This document shows, in pieces, positions 27,253 through 36,239 of a DNA stretch of 64,000 nucleotides. The notes under the pieces were generated by a model that had not been told where the DNA came from, searched no databases, and worked only from the letters and a program-made list of their open reading frames with translations. The translations under genes were made by a program, and so were the position numbers. How positions within the stretch are numbered: the stretch's first letter is position 1; every line of letters begins with the position of its first letter. The stretch covers positions 1-64,000 of the forward strand of contig JADJVF010000009.1 of the NCBI GenBank assembly GCA_016716705.1, in the 5' to 3' direction. The DNA is from Holophagales bacterium. GTDB taxonomy: Bacteria > Acidobacteriota > Thermoanaerobaculia > UBA5066.

Positions 27253-28680
27253 ATGTCGGAAAATCGCGGCCAGATTCTCGTCGTCGACGATGAGCCCTTC
27301 GCCAGGACCGTGGTCCGGCGGATGCTCGAGCTCGACGGCTGGTCGGTCCTCGAGGCCCGCACGACGAAAGAGGCCGGCGCCCTGCTCTCGCAGGGTCCCG
27401 AGCCGGTCGCTCTCCTGCTCGACGTCCTCCTCGAGGGCGAGAGCGGCCTCGAGTTCCTCGAGCGCTCCCGGGAGGACGGGCTCCTCGTTCCGATCATCGT
27501 CATGACGTCGATGGAGGACGTCGAGACGGCCGTGAGGGCGATGAAGGGGGGCGCCTACGACTTCCTCGTCAAGCCGGTCACGCCCGAGAGGCTCCGGACC
27601 GCCATCCAGCACGCCGAGGAGCGCCGCGCCCTCCTCGACGAGAACCGGGACCTGAGGAAGCGCGTTCGACAGGAGGCCTTCGGCCGGACGCTCGTCGGAG
27701 AGAGCCCGGCGATGAAGGCCCTCTTCGCGGAGATGGAGCGGGTGGTCGAGACCGACATCGCCGTCTGCCTCCTCGGGGAGACGGGGACGGGCAAGGAGCT
27801 CGTCGCGCGCTGGCTCCACGAGAACGGCCCCCGGGCGAAGGGGCCCTTCGTCGACATCAACTGCGCGGCCATTCCGGAGACGCTCATCGAGAGCGAGCTC
27901 TTCGGGCACGAGAAGGGGGCCTTCACCGGGGCCGCCGGCCGCCACAGGGGAAAGCTCGAGCAGGCCGACGGCGGGACGCTCTTCCTCGACGAGCTGGGAG
28001 AGATGGCCCACCCGACACAGGCCCGGCTCCTGCGCGTCCTGCAGGAGAAGACGCTCGTGAGGGTCGGCGGGAGCGAGACCGTCCCGTACAACGCCCGGCT
28101 CATCTCCGCGACGCAGCGCGACCTGACGGCGGCCGTGCAGGAGGGTCGCTTTCGCGAGGACCTCTATTTCCGGGTCGTCGTCTACCCCCTCCGCCTCCCC
28201 CCGCTCCGGGAGCGGACGGAGGACATACCCCTCCTCGTCCACCACTTCGTCCGGGTTTTCCGGGCGAGCACGGGACGCGCCGTGGAGGGGGTCACCCCCG
28301 AGGCGCTCGTCGCCCTCGAGGCCTACGCCTGGCCGGGGAACGTCCGGGAGCTTCAGAACTCGGTGTTCCGCGCCGTCGTCTCGGCCCGCGGGTCGTTCCT
28401 GACGACGGCCGACTTCCCCGACCTCTCCCCCGACCGGGCCCCGCGGTACCTGCCGCGCCCCTATCCGCCACGCACCGACGGCCCCGCGCCGCTGGCGGCG
28501 CCGGGCCTGGACACCTCCTCCCGGCTCGTCACGATGGAAGACCACGAGCGGGCGGCCATCCAGCAGGCGCTCGACGCCTCGAACGGGAACGTGCGCGCCG
28601 CCGCCGACCGGCTCCAGGTCGCGCGGTCGACGCTCTACCGGCGAATCCGGGCGCTCGGCCTCACCGCCGCCGCCTCCTGA
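27253..28680 (+). CDS. NtrC-type sigma54-dependent response regulator
   Basis: The 475-residue regulator has three parts. The receiver domain (residues about 5-120, ILVVDDEPFARTVVRRML) has the phospho-acceptor Asp in LLLDVLL and Lys in FLVKPV. The AAA+ domain carries GETGTGKEL, ELFGHEKGAFTGA (the loop that contacts sigma54) and GGTLFLDELGEM. The C-terminal Fis-type helix-turn-helix is AIQQALDASNGNVRAAADRLQVARSTLYRRI. It should activate sigma54 promoters when phosphorylated. No histidine kinase is adjacent. TAGACT ends 13 bases before the ATG. The position next to a desaturase and a PspA module suggests membrane-stress control, as PspF does for PspA, but this is inference. Confidence 0.93.
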   Translation: MSENRGQILVVDDEPFARTVVRRMLELDGWSVLEARTTKEAGALLSQGPEPVALLLDVLLEGESGLEFLERSREDGLLVPIIVMTSMEDVETAVRAMKGGAYDFLVKPVTPERLRTAIQHAEERRALLDENRDLRKRVRQEAFGRTLVGESPAMKALFAEMERVVETDIAVCLLGETGTGKELVARWLHENGPRAKGPFVDINCAAIPETLIESELFGHEKGAFTGAAGRHRGKLEQADGGTLFLDELGEMAHPTQARLLRVLQEKTLVRVGGSETVPYNARLISATQRDLTAAVQEGRFREDLYFRVVVYPLRLPPLRERTEDIPLLVHHFVRVFRASTGRAVEGVTPEALVALEAYAWPGNVRELQNSVFRAVVSARGSFLTTADFPDLSPDRAPRYLPRPYPPRTDGPAPLAAPGLDTSSRLVTMEDHERAAIQQALDASNGNVRAAADRLQVARSTLYRRIRALGLTAAAS

Positions 28681-28721
28681 CCGTTCCGGGCGCCGGGCGG
28701 GGAGCCCCCGGGCCGCTCTGC

Positions 28722-28727
28722 TACTCT
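28722..28727 (+). promoter_or_regulatory. -10-like TACTCT for the E1 gene
   Basis: TACTCT lies about 55 bases before the E1 start in the 101-base gap after the NtrC gene. It fits the recurrent TAnnnT pattern. No -35 match is seen. Confidence 0.3.
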
Positions 28728-28781
28728 CCTCTCCCGTTCGGGGCGGCCTCCCCGTACCCACTTCCCGACCCGAGGATGCCG

Positions 28782-30917
28782 ATGGCGACCGAAGTCTCGA
28801 CCCCGCCCCAGACGCCGTTCCACGGCCTGTCGCCGGACGATCTCGTCCGCGCGTACCGGATCGCGTTCACCTCCCGCCGGCTCGACGACAAGGAGATCCA
28901 GCTCAAGCGGCAGAACCGGATCTTCTTCCAGATCAGCGGAGCGGGACACGAGGCGGTCCAGGTCGCCGCGGCCCTCCTGATGAAGCCGGGAGTCGACTGG
29001 CTCTTCCCCTACTACCGGGACCGTGCGCTCTGCCTCGGCCTCGGCGTGACCCCGCTGGAGATGCTCCTCACGGCCGTCGGCGCGAAGGCGGGGGAGGCCT
29101 CGGCCGGGCGCCAGATGCCCTCCCACTGGGGCTCGCGCCGCCTGAACATCTTCACGACCTCCTCGCCCACCGCCTCGGAGTGCCTGCCGGGCGTCGGGGT
29201 CGCCGAGGCGGGGCGCTACCTCGCCCGCCCCGAGTCGCGGGGCTTCCTCGCCGCCACGTCGGGCTTCGGCAAGGACGAGGTCTCCGTCGTCACGATCGGC
29301 GAGGGGTCCACCTCCGAGGGGGAGTTCTGGGAGGCGCTGAACGCCGCCACCACCCGCCGGCTCCCGGTCCTCTTCCTCGTCGAGGACAACGAGTTCGCGA
29401 TCTCGACCCCGGTGGAGGTGAACACGCCGGGCGGGTCGATCTCGAAGGTCGTCCGCGGCTACCCCGGGCTCTTCCTCGCCGAGGTGGACGGCTGCGACCT
29501 CCTCGCCTCGTACGACGCGCTGAAGTGGGCTTTCGCCTACTGCCGCGAGCGGAAGGGACCGGCCCTCGTCCACGCCCACGTCGTCCGCCCCTACTCGCAC
29601 TCCCTCTCCGACGACGACCGGCTCTACCGGACGGAAGAGGAGCGACGGAAGGACGCCGAGCTCGACCCGCTCGGGCGGATGGAGGCGCTCCTCCTGAAGC
29701 ACGGCCTCCTCGACGCGGCCGGCCTCGAGGCCCTGAAGGCCGAGGTCGATGCCGAGCTGACCGCCGCGACGGACGCGGCGCTCGCGAGCCCCCAGCCCGG
29801 GGCCGGGGAGCTCTTCTCCCACGTCTTCTCGCCCGACGCCGACCCGACGTCCGCGGCCTTCGACACCGAAGGCTCCCCCGCGTTCTCCGGCAACCCGACG
29901 ACGATGGTCGACCTGATCAACGCCGCCCTGAAGGACGAGATGCGCCGGGACGGACGGGTCGTCGTGTGGGGCCAGGACGTCGCCGACGCGACCCGCGAGG
30001 AGGTCCTCGCCGAGTGCAAGGGGAAGGGGGGCGTCTTCAAGGTCACCTCGGGCCTGCAGAAGGCCTTCGGCGGCGACAGGGTCTTCAACTCTCCACTCGC
30101 CGAAGCGACGATCGTCGGAACGGCTCTCGGATGGGCCGCTCGCGGCCTGAGACCCGTCGTCGAGATCCAGTTCTTCGACTACATCTGGCCCGCCATGCAG
30201 CAGCTGCGGGACGAGCTCGCGACGGTTCGCTGGCGCTCGGGCGGGACGTGGAAGTGCCCCGTCGTCGTCCGCGTCGCCATCGGCGGCTACCTGACCGGCG
30301 GCGGGCCGTACCACTCGCAATCGGGGGAGGTGGCGTTCGCCCACATTCCCGGGCTGCGCGTCGTCTACCCCTCGAACGCCCTCGACGCCAACGGCCTCCT
30401 GCGCACCGCCATCCGGTGCGACGACCCGGTCCTCTTCCTCGAGCACAAGCACCTCTACCGCCAGACGCACAACAAGGGGGCGAACCCCGGCCCCGACTAC
30501 ATGGTCCCCTTCGGGAAGGCGAAGACGGTGCGGCCCGGGCGCGACGCGACGCTCGTCACCTACGGCGCCACCGTCTTCCGGAGCGTCGTGGCCGCGCGGA
30601 AGATCGCGGAGGACTCGGGGAAGGAGGTCGAGGTGATCGACCTTCGCTCCCTCGCCCCCTACGACTTCGGTGCGGTCGCTGAGAGCGTGAAGCGGACGAG
30701 CCGGCTCCTCGTCGTCCACGAGGACTGGCAGACGCACGGCTTCGGGGCCGAGGTGGCCGCCCGGGCCGCCGACGAGCTCTTCGAGCGGCTCGACGCCCCG
30801 GTCCGGCGCGTCGGCGCGAAGGACGTCTTCTGCGGCTACGCGCCACAGCTGGAGGACGCGACGCTCCCGCAGAGCGCGGACATCGAGCAGGCCCTGCGGG
30901 ACCTCCTCGCGTACTGA
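28782..30917 (+). CDS. 2-oxoacid dehydrogenase E1, alpha and beta subunits fused
   Basis: The enzyme decarboxylates a 2-oxoacid with thiamine diphosphate and passes the acyl group to an E2 lipoyl protein. Residues about 1-360 are the alpha part with the ThDP motif GEGSTSEGEFWEALNAATTRRLPVLFLVEDN. Residues about 375-711 are the beta part (VVVWGQDVADA; GDRVFNSPLAEATIVGTALGWAARGLRPVVEIQFFDY; HSQSGEVAFAHIPGLRVVYPS). The 711-residue continuous frame shows a true fusion, as reported for branched-chain type enzymes in several phyla. No E2 or E3 gene is nearby. The ATG at 28782 has GAGG 6 bases before it; an ATG at 28776 is also possible. Confidence 0.92.
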   Translation: MATEVSTPPQTPFHGLSPDDLVRAYRIAFTSRRLDDKEIQLKRQNRIFFQISGAGHEAVQVAAALLMKPGVDWLFPYYRDRALCLGLGVTPLEMLLTAVGAKAGEASAGRQMPSHWGSRRLNIFTTSSPTASECLPGVGVAEAGRYLARPESRGFLAATSGFGKDEVSVVTIGEGSTSEGEFWEALNAATTRRLPVLFLVEDNEFAISTPVEVNTPGGSISKVVRGYPGLFLAEVDGCDLLASYDALKWAFAYCRERKGPALVHAHVVRPYSHSLSDDDRLYRTEEERRKDAELDPLGRMEALLLKHGLLDAAGLEALKAEVDAELTAATDAALASPQPGAGELFSHVFSPDADPTSAAFDTEGSPAFSGNPTTMVDLINAALKDEMRRDGRVVVWGQDVADATREEVLAECKGKGGVFKVTSGLQKAFGGDRVFNSPLAEATIVGTALGWAARGLRPVVEIQFFDYIWPAMQQLRDELATVRWRSGGTWKCPVVVRVAIGGYLTGGGPYHSQSGEVAFAHIPGLRVVYPSNALDANGLLRTAIRCDDPVLFLEHKHLYRQTHNKGANPGPDYMVPFGKAKTVRPGRDATLVTYGATVFRSVVAARKIAEDSGKEVEVIDLRSLAPYDFGAVAESVKRTSRLLVVHEDWQTHGFGAEVAARAADELFERLDAPVRRVGAKDVFCGYAPQLEDATLPQSADIEQALRDLLAY

Positions 30918-30918
30918 C

Positions 30919-31857
30919 GTGAGGCGGGCGCTCCCGGCCCTGGCCCTGGCGGCGCTCTTCGCCGCCTTCTTCGCCGCCGGCTCCTTCTTCGCCGACCCGA
31001 TCGGTCTCGTCGCCTCCGCCGCGGCCCTGCGCTACCGCTCCGCCGGGGCGCTCTCGACGTTCGTCCCCGGACCCGGCGGCCCGCGCCTGCACGCGTGGGA
31101 GCTGGGTCGGCGGTCCGCCGAAGTGCCGGTCGTCCTCCTCCACGGCCTCGGGGCCGCCTCGCACTACTGGGTGAACACCGCGATCGACCTGGCGCGCTCG
31201 GGGCGGACGGTCATCGTCCCGGACGCTCCCGGCTCGGGGAAGAGCGACCCGCCCGCGCCCGGGAGCGGCTGGGGAATCCCGGGCCGCGTCGCCGCCGTGT
31301 CGGCGCTTCTCGACGCCCTGCGATTCCGGAAGGTCGACCTGGTCGGCCACTCTCTCGGCGGCTGGACCGCCGGGGCGTTCGCCCTCGCCGAGCCGCACCG
31401 GGTGCGACGGCTCGTCCTCGTCGACTCGGCCGGCTTCACGAAGCTCGATCCGGACGCGGAGCGCGCGCTGCGGCGAAGCCTGACGCCCGGAGACCGCGCG
31501 GGGGCGCGCCGTCTCTACGATCTCCTCTTCCTGCGCAAGCCGGTCCCGGCCTGGGGGTTCCTGGTCGACGCCTTCGGCCGCACCTACCGGCAGGAGAACG
31601 TCGTCGCGACCGTCGCGGCCCTCGAGGAGAAGGACGGCCTCCTCGGACGCGAGGCTCTCCTCCCGGCAGGAACCGTCTTCATCCACGGCGCCGAGGACGC
31701 GGTCTGCCTCCTCTCCGACGCCCGGAAGGCGTTCGCGCTGGTACCGAAGGGGAGGCTTTTCGTCGTCCGCGGGACCGGGCACGACGTCCCCCTCGAGGCG
31801 CCGCACCTCTTTCACGAGACTCTCCGCCGCGTGCTCGAGGAGCCGGGACCGGAGTAG
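30919..31857 (+). CDS. Alpha/beta hydrolase, membrane-anchored or secreted
   Basis: The 312-residue product starts with a hydrophobic segment (residues about 5-28) that may be an uncleaved anchor. The hydrolase fold is clear: VVLLHGLGAASHYW (oxyanion region), the nucleophile in VDLVGHSLGGWTAGA (about Ser 145), an acidic residue in FIHGAEDAV and the histidine in RGTGHDVPLEAP. The substrate is unknown. It starts with GTG directly after the E1 stop, which suggests co-transcription. It ends 7 bases before the convergent glycosyltransferase gene. Confidence 0.88.
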   Translation: MRRALPALALAALFAAFFAAGSFFADPIGLVASAAALRYRSAGALSTFVPGPGGPRLHAWELGRRSAEVPVVLLHGLGAASHYWVNTAIDLARSGRTVIVPDAPGSGKSDPPAPGSGWGIPGRVAAVSALLDALRFRKVDLVGHSLGGWTAGAFALAEPHRVRRLVLVDSAGFTKLDPDAERALRRSLTPGDRAGARRLYDLLFLRKPVPAWGFLVDAFGRTYRQENVVATVAALEEKDGLLGREALLPAGTVFIHGAEDAVCLLSDARKAFALVPKGRLFVVRGTGHDVPLEAPHLFHETLRRVLEEPGPE

Positions 31858-31864
31858 CGGGGAC

Positions 31865-33706
31865 TCAAGGCGTCGAGAGGACGAACCCGTCGGGGCCCGT
31901 GACGCGCAGAAACGCCTCCGGGACGAGCGCCGCACCGTCAGTACGTGCCGCCCCTCCGCCAGGCGTGCCGTCAGTGCGCCCGCCGGGCGGGACGCGTCGA
32001 AGACGACGCCGCCGTCGAGCCGAACGTCCACGCCGCCACGGCTTCCAAACGTGTAGAGACCTTCCTCCCGAATGGGGAAGCTGCCGTCTCCGGAGGCGGG
32101 AATCAGCGGGAAGCCCTCGAGGTAGCCGCGCGCCCTTTCCGCCGCGCGTCCGGCCGGGACCCGCCACAGGGTCCAGCCCGGCTGGCCGGGAAGGACGCCT
32201 CCCGAAGCGATCGCGACCGCCCCGAGGACGCGGGGTGTCGACGAATGTTCCGGCGTCGCCGAGTCCGCGAAGAGGACGTCGCGGGAAGGGACGTAGCGAA
32301 GCTCGGCGAGCCCGGTCCCCTGCCGGATCGCGGGCGCCGCGCTCCGCGGCGGCTGAAGCAGGGCGTCGACGACGAAGGCGTTTCGGGCCGCCGCCGGAGC
32401 GAGGAGGACGTCGGCCGGACCGCCGGACGAGATCTCGGCCCTCACCGCGTCGGCGAGGTCCCGCTCGGGGCCGCCAAAGGCACCGTAGAGGCGGGGCGAG
32501 GAGAGCCATCGGAGGAACCCCGCGGTGTCGAGGAGGGCGGAGGTGGCGAGGACGAGGGTGAGCGCGGTCGTCGAGAACGACCGGCGTGACGGACCGATCC
32601 GCTCGACGAGGCGCTCCGTGCCGAGGGCTGCCAGGACGACGAGGAAGGGCGCGGCGTGGACGGCGCGGTAGGCGTTCGCGGAGTCTTCCCGTGCGAGGAG
32701 CGCCGCGAGGAGGAAGAGCACCGCGACCGGCGCCAGGAGCCGCGCCGCTCCCGGGCGGCGGACGGCGCCTGCAGCCCCGGCGAGGGCAAGAAGGGTGACC
32801 GCAACGGGGAGTACCGGACGCTCGGGATCGCCGTGCCGCTCGTTCGGGTCGCCCCCGACCACGAAGAGCTTCGCGTAGGCGAGGCCGTTCCTCGCGAGGG
32901 CGGGAAGGACGCCGGACGCCCCGTCCCTCGCTGCGGAGAGCTCGCGGGTCCTCGCGAGGGCGCGCCCCGGGTGCTCGATGTAGTGGAAGACGAGCGGCGC
33001 CACGGCGAGAAGGCAGATCCCGAGACCAACGGCGGCGACCCGGACCCGCAGACGGGCCGCGAGAGAATCGTTCCGCCTCAGGAGCGCCGCGGCGAGGAGC
33101 AGGGGCGGCAGCGGGGCGAGCGCCCAGGCCGCGACGTAGCCCCAGAGCGAGAGGCCGAGGAGCCCGCCGGCGCCGGCTCCGAGCCATGCCGATCCCGTCC
33201 GCGCAGCGCGCAGGGCGAGCCACGCGGCGAGGGTGACGCAGGCGGAGGTCGCGACGGCGTTCCATCCCCACCGGCCCGGCGACGAGGAGCCACGACGACG
33301 TCGACGCGAGAAGACCCGCGACGAGGACCGGAAAAGGCCGCCCGCCCGACGCCTCCGCCGCGACGCCGACGATCGCGAGCAGGAGGACGAGGGAGGGGAG
33401 GATCGACATCGCGCGCACGGAGGCGATCCCGCCCCCGGCGGCGCGGTCGATCACCGAGAGGCCTCGAAGGGAGAGGTTCGTGATCCAGGAGTTCACGAAC
33501 CCGGCGTCGGGCGGCTGGAGCGGCGAGGTCCCGACGAGCGGCGCCCCGCTCGCGGCCGCGCTCCGGGCGGCGCGGAGCGCCAGCGCCTCGTCGATCCAGG
33601 GGCCGGGCGGGGCCTCGCTCCAGCGGAACAGGCGAAGCGCGAACCCGAGGGCCAGGAGCGCCAGCAGCGACGCTCCCAGCGCCGCCCGCCGCGCCGGTTC
33701 CGTCAT
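31865..33706 (-). CDS. GT39-like membrane glycosyltransferase (two frameshifts)
   Basis: This is a polytopic GT-C enzyme of about 613 residues. The first membrane helix is followed by PWIDEALALRAARS, whose Asp-Glu pair (39-40) is the catalytic signature of the PMT/ArnT-like group that uses polyprenyl-phosphate sugars. The frame breaks near 33265-33270 after LLVAGPVG, resumes as WNAVATSACVTLAAWLALRAAR, continues through FHYIEHPGRALARTREL and several hydrophobic segments, and breaks again near 31935-31942 before the C-terminus (GAALVPEAFLRVTGPDGFVL). The late soluble part resembles a beta-rich periplasmic domain. Its ATG overlaps the TGA of the phosphodiesterase-like gene, so both are coupled. 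The acceptor is unknown. Confidence 0.8.
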   Translation of the reverse strand: MTEPARRAALGASLLALLALGFALRLFRWSEAPPGPWIDEALALRAARSAAASGAPLVGTSPLQPPDAGFVNSWITNLSLRGLSVIDRAAGGGIASVRAMSILPSLVLLLAIVGVAAEASGGRPFPVLVAGLLASTSSWLLVAGPVGMERRRDLRLRHPRRVARPARCADGIGMARSRRRRAPRPLALGLRRGLGARPAAAPAPRRGAPEAERFSRGPSAGPGRRRWSRDLPSRRGAARLPLHRAPGARPREDPRALRSEGRGVRRPSRPREERPRLREALRGRGRPERAARRSRASGTPRCGHPSCPRRGCRRRPPPGSGAAPGAGRGALPPRGAPRTGRLRERLPRRPRRALPRRPGSPRHGAPRRADRSVTPVVLDDRAHPRPRHLRPPRHRGVPPMALLAPPLRCLWRPRAGPRRRGEGRDLVRRSGRRPPRSGGGPKRLRRRRPASAAAERGARDPAGDRARRASLRPFPRRPLRGLGDAGTFVDTPRPRGGRDRFGRRPSRPAGLDPVAGPGRTRGGKGARLPRGLPADSRLRRRQLPHSGGRSLHVWKPWRRGRSARRRRRLRRVPPGGRTDGTPGGGAARTDGAALVPEAFLRVTGPDGFVLSTP

Positions 33707-35387
33707 TGCGGTCCCTCGGGCTCGAAGGTCGTGACGACGGGGATGCTCGTCCCCTGCGTGAAGCGTTCGTCGAACGCTTCCGCGAGGACACGGCCATCCA
33801 TGTCGCGCGCGATCGGCTCTCCCGCCAGGGCGAGGAGCGTCGGCGCCAGGTCGACGACGTCCGCCGACGTGAGGCGGACGTTCGAACGGATGCCGGAGCC
33901 CCAGAGGACGAGGAAGCCGTCGTCGGCCGCGTCGGGCGAGGCGGCCGGCGCGCGCCCGCGGAGGAGGTCGACGAGCGCGGCGAGAGGGGGCGAGGGACCG
34001 AAGCCGGAGGGGGAGAAGACGCAGAGGGTCCTGTCGCGTCCCTCCCTCTCGAGGAGATCTCCGATCGTGTCGTCGAGAAAGCGGTAATAGGCGAGGAGGG
34101 CTTTCTCCGCGGTCTCGGCATCGCGTCGCGGGGGCCCGAGGTAACGCCGGGGCTCGGCGGCGGCCCCCCAGACGCGTGCCGGCCCGGCGAGGCCCGACAG
34201 GACGAGCGCCGAGACGCTCCCCGGGCCGGTCGGCACCGCGGCGAGCGTCGCGCCGACGATGCCGAGGTCGCGCGCGGCGCCTTCGGCCGCGGCGGCCCTG
34301 CGCCGCTCCTCTTCGGGCAGCGACGCCGGCCCGAGAGCCCGGAAGAGCTGCCGGTCGAGGTTCTCCGGGCCGAGCAGGAGAAGCCGGGCGCGGGCCGCCA
34401 CCTCCGCGGGAAGGGCGGAACCCCCGGTCACACCGCCGGAAAAGAACGACTCTGTTGCCCAGAAGACGAGGCCCTCCCTCGGCGGTTCTGCCGCCGGCCA
34501 CCCGAGGACGGCGGCTTCGTGGCGTCGCTGCGCGAGGACCTCCCAGAACGCCAGGCTCCGGCTCCCGGGTGCGCTCCCGGCCAGCGGCCGGGAGAAGGGA
34601 AGGTGAATCGGGCCCGCGAAACCGGGAAACCGTGGAAGAAGGCGGAAGACGCCGAGCGGAGTCCGGAAGCCGCCTCCGGAGACGACACCGTGCTTGCGGG
34701 GGAGCTTTCCGCTCGCCGCCGTCGTCCAGAGGGCGGACCGGTCATTCGGGGCGAGCGTGCCGAGCGGGCCGCCGGCTCCCTCCTCGAGCAGGCGGGCGAA
34801 GACGGGGAGGGTCCCTTCCGAGGCCGCGCGCGAGAGGAGCTCCCAGGAGACTCCCTCGAGTCCGATGACGAGGAGGCTCCGTGTCGCGGTCCTGGGGATC
34901 GCCTGCGGTGGCGCGAGGGGAGACCGCTCGGGGCCTCGGCGGCCGAGAAGGGGAACGGCGGACAGGAGGGCGAGGGGACAGAGGAGAAACGCTGCGCGGC
35001 GCGCCCGCGAGGCCGGGCACGGACGGCGAAGAGAAGGGCGAGCGCCGAGGCGGCGCCGAACATCGAGACGCCGACGAGAAGCCGGCGCGTGTCGTTGCCG
35101 AGAAAGGCGAAGAAGACTTGCCGCTCGACCTCGGCGAACGCGACGAGGAGGAGGAGGACCAGGGCCGACGCTCCCCAGAACCCGGACGAGGGCACCCCCG
35201 GTTCCTTGACGAAGAAGCCGAACGGAGCGAGGAGGAGCGCGCCGGCGAGGCCGCCGCCCGCGAGGAGGCGCAGCGCCGGAAGGACGGCGAGGAGGTGCGG
35301 GTTCAGAGCGAGAAGGACGTTCCCGAAGGCGACGCCCGCGATCGCCCCGAGGAGCGCGGGGTGGCTGCGGCGGAGGGCCTCGCTCAT
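33703..35387 (-). CDS. Alkaline phosphatase/phosphodiesterase-like membrane protein (frameshift near 35000-35015)
   Basis: The N-terminal 130 residues contain several membrane helices (LLGAIAGVAFGNVLLALN; ALVLLLLVAFAEV). After a frameshift the protein continues as RAAFLLCPLALLSAVPLL and then a periplasmic domain that resembles type I phosphodiesterases: LLVIGLEGVSWELLSRA, then TLAPNDRSALWTTAASGKLPRKHGVV. In active members the first motif is usually GLDG and a late SDHG block binds metal; here the first is GLEG and the late one reads FSPSGFGPSPP. The domain may therefore be inactive or altered. It is coupled to the GT39-like gene. A role in modifying or sensing surface glycans is a guess. Confidence 0.75.
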
Positions 35388-35419
35388 AATCCGCGTCCGC
35401 GAGTCTCGCCGTCTTCCGC

Positions 35420-36226
35420 ATGGTGGTCAACGAAGCCCTCCGCATCCTCCGCACCGTCCGCTACGACGCGGCCCATTTCTCCGTCTTTCTGCAGGCCGGG
35501 TCGATCGCCGCGGCCGCGAAGCCGGGGCAGTTCGTCATGGTTCAGGCCGGCGACGGCCTGCGGCCCTACCTCCGCCGCGCCTTCTCCGTCGCCGACGTGA
35601 CGACGGTGGCGGGCGTCCCCGGCTTCGAGCTCGTCGTGAGGGCCGTCGGGGTGGGAACGGAGGCGCTCGGACGATTCGCCGAAGGAACGCCGATACCGGT
35701 CCTCGGACCGCTCGGGGTGCCCTTCCCGATCGACGACCTCCGCCAGTCGGACCGCGTCGCCCTGGTGGCCGGAGGGATCGGCCTGGCGCCGCTCGTCCTC
35801 CTCTCCCGACGGCTCGCCGAACGGGGGATCCCCGCCGACCTCTTCTACGGCGGCCGGAACGAGAGCGAGGTGCTGAAGCGCCCCGACTTCGAGCGCTTCC
35901 TCGGCGCGCACCGCTGCCGATACGCCACCGACGACGGCTCGCTCGGCAAGAAGGGCCGCGTCACGGACATCCTCGGCTCGGCGCTCGAGGCGGGAACGAG
36001 CTACCGCCGGGTCTACGCCTGCGGCCCCGTGCCGATGTTCCGGACCCTGGCGGGACTCCTCGAGGCGGCCGGCACCGAGGGCTCCTTCGCGCTCGAGTCG
36101 GAGATGGCCTGCGGGTTCGGCGTCTGCCTCGGCTGCGTCCTGCCGGGGCGCGACGGCCGCTTCCACACGATCTGCACCGAGGGGCCGTGCCTCCCCCCGA
36201 CGGCCATCGACTGGAGCCGGGTGTGA
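35420..36226 (+). CDS. pyrK: Dihydroorotate dehydrogenase B electron-transfer subunit
   Basis: PyrK carries FAD and a [2Fe-2S] cluster and passes electrons from dihydroorotate dehydrogenase B to NAD. The 268 residues show the FAD-binding beta-barrel (GQFVMVQAGDGLRPYLRRAFSVAD), the nucleotide domain (VALVAGGIGLAPLVLLSRRL; VYACGPVPMFRTL) and the C-terminal cysteine cluster CGFGVCLGCVLP ... CTEGPCL that binds the iron-sulfur cluster. It is the first of three pyrimidine genes and is divergent, with 32 bases between starts, from the phosphodiesterase-like gene. Confidence 0.95.
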   Translation: MVVNEALRILRTVRYDAAHFSVFLQAGSIAAAAKPGQFVMVQAGDGLRPYLRRAFSVADVTTVAGVPGFELVVRAVGVGTEALGRFAEGTPIPVLGPLGVPFPIDDLRQSDRVALVAGGIGLAPLVLLSRRLAERGIPADLFYGGRNESEVLKRPDFERFLGAHRCRYATDDGSLGKKGRVTDILGSALEAGTSYRRVYACGPVPMFRTLAGLLEAAGTEGSFALESEMACGFGVCLGCVLPGRDGRFHTICTEGPCLPPTAIDWSRV

Positions 36227-36239
36227 GCGGAGCATCCCG

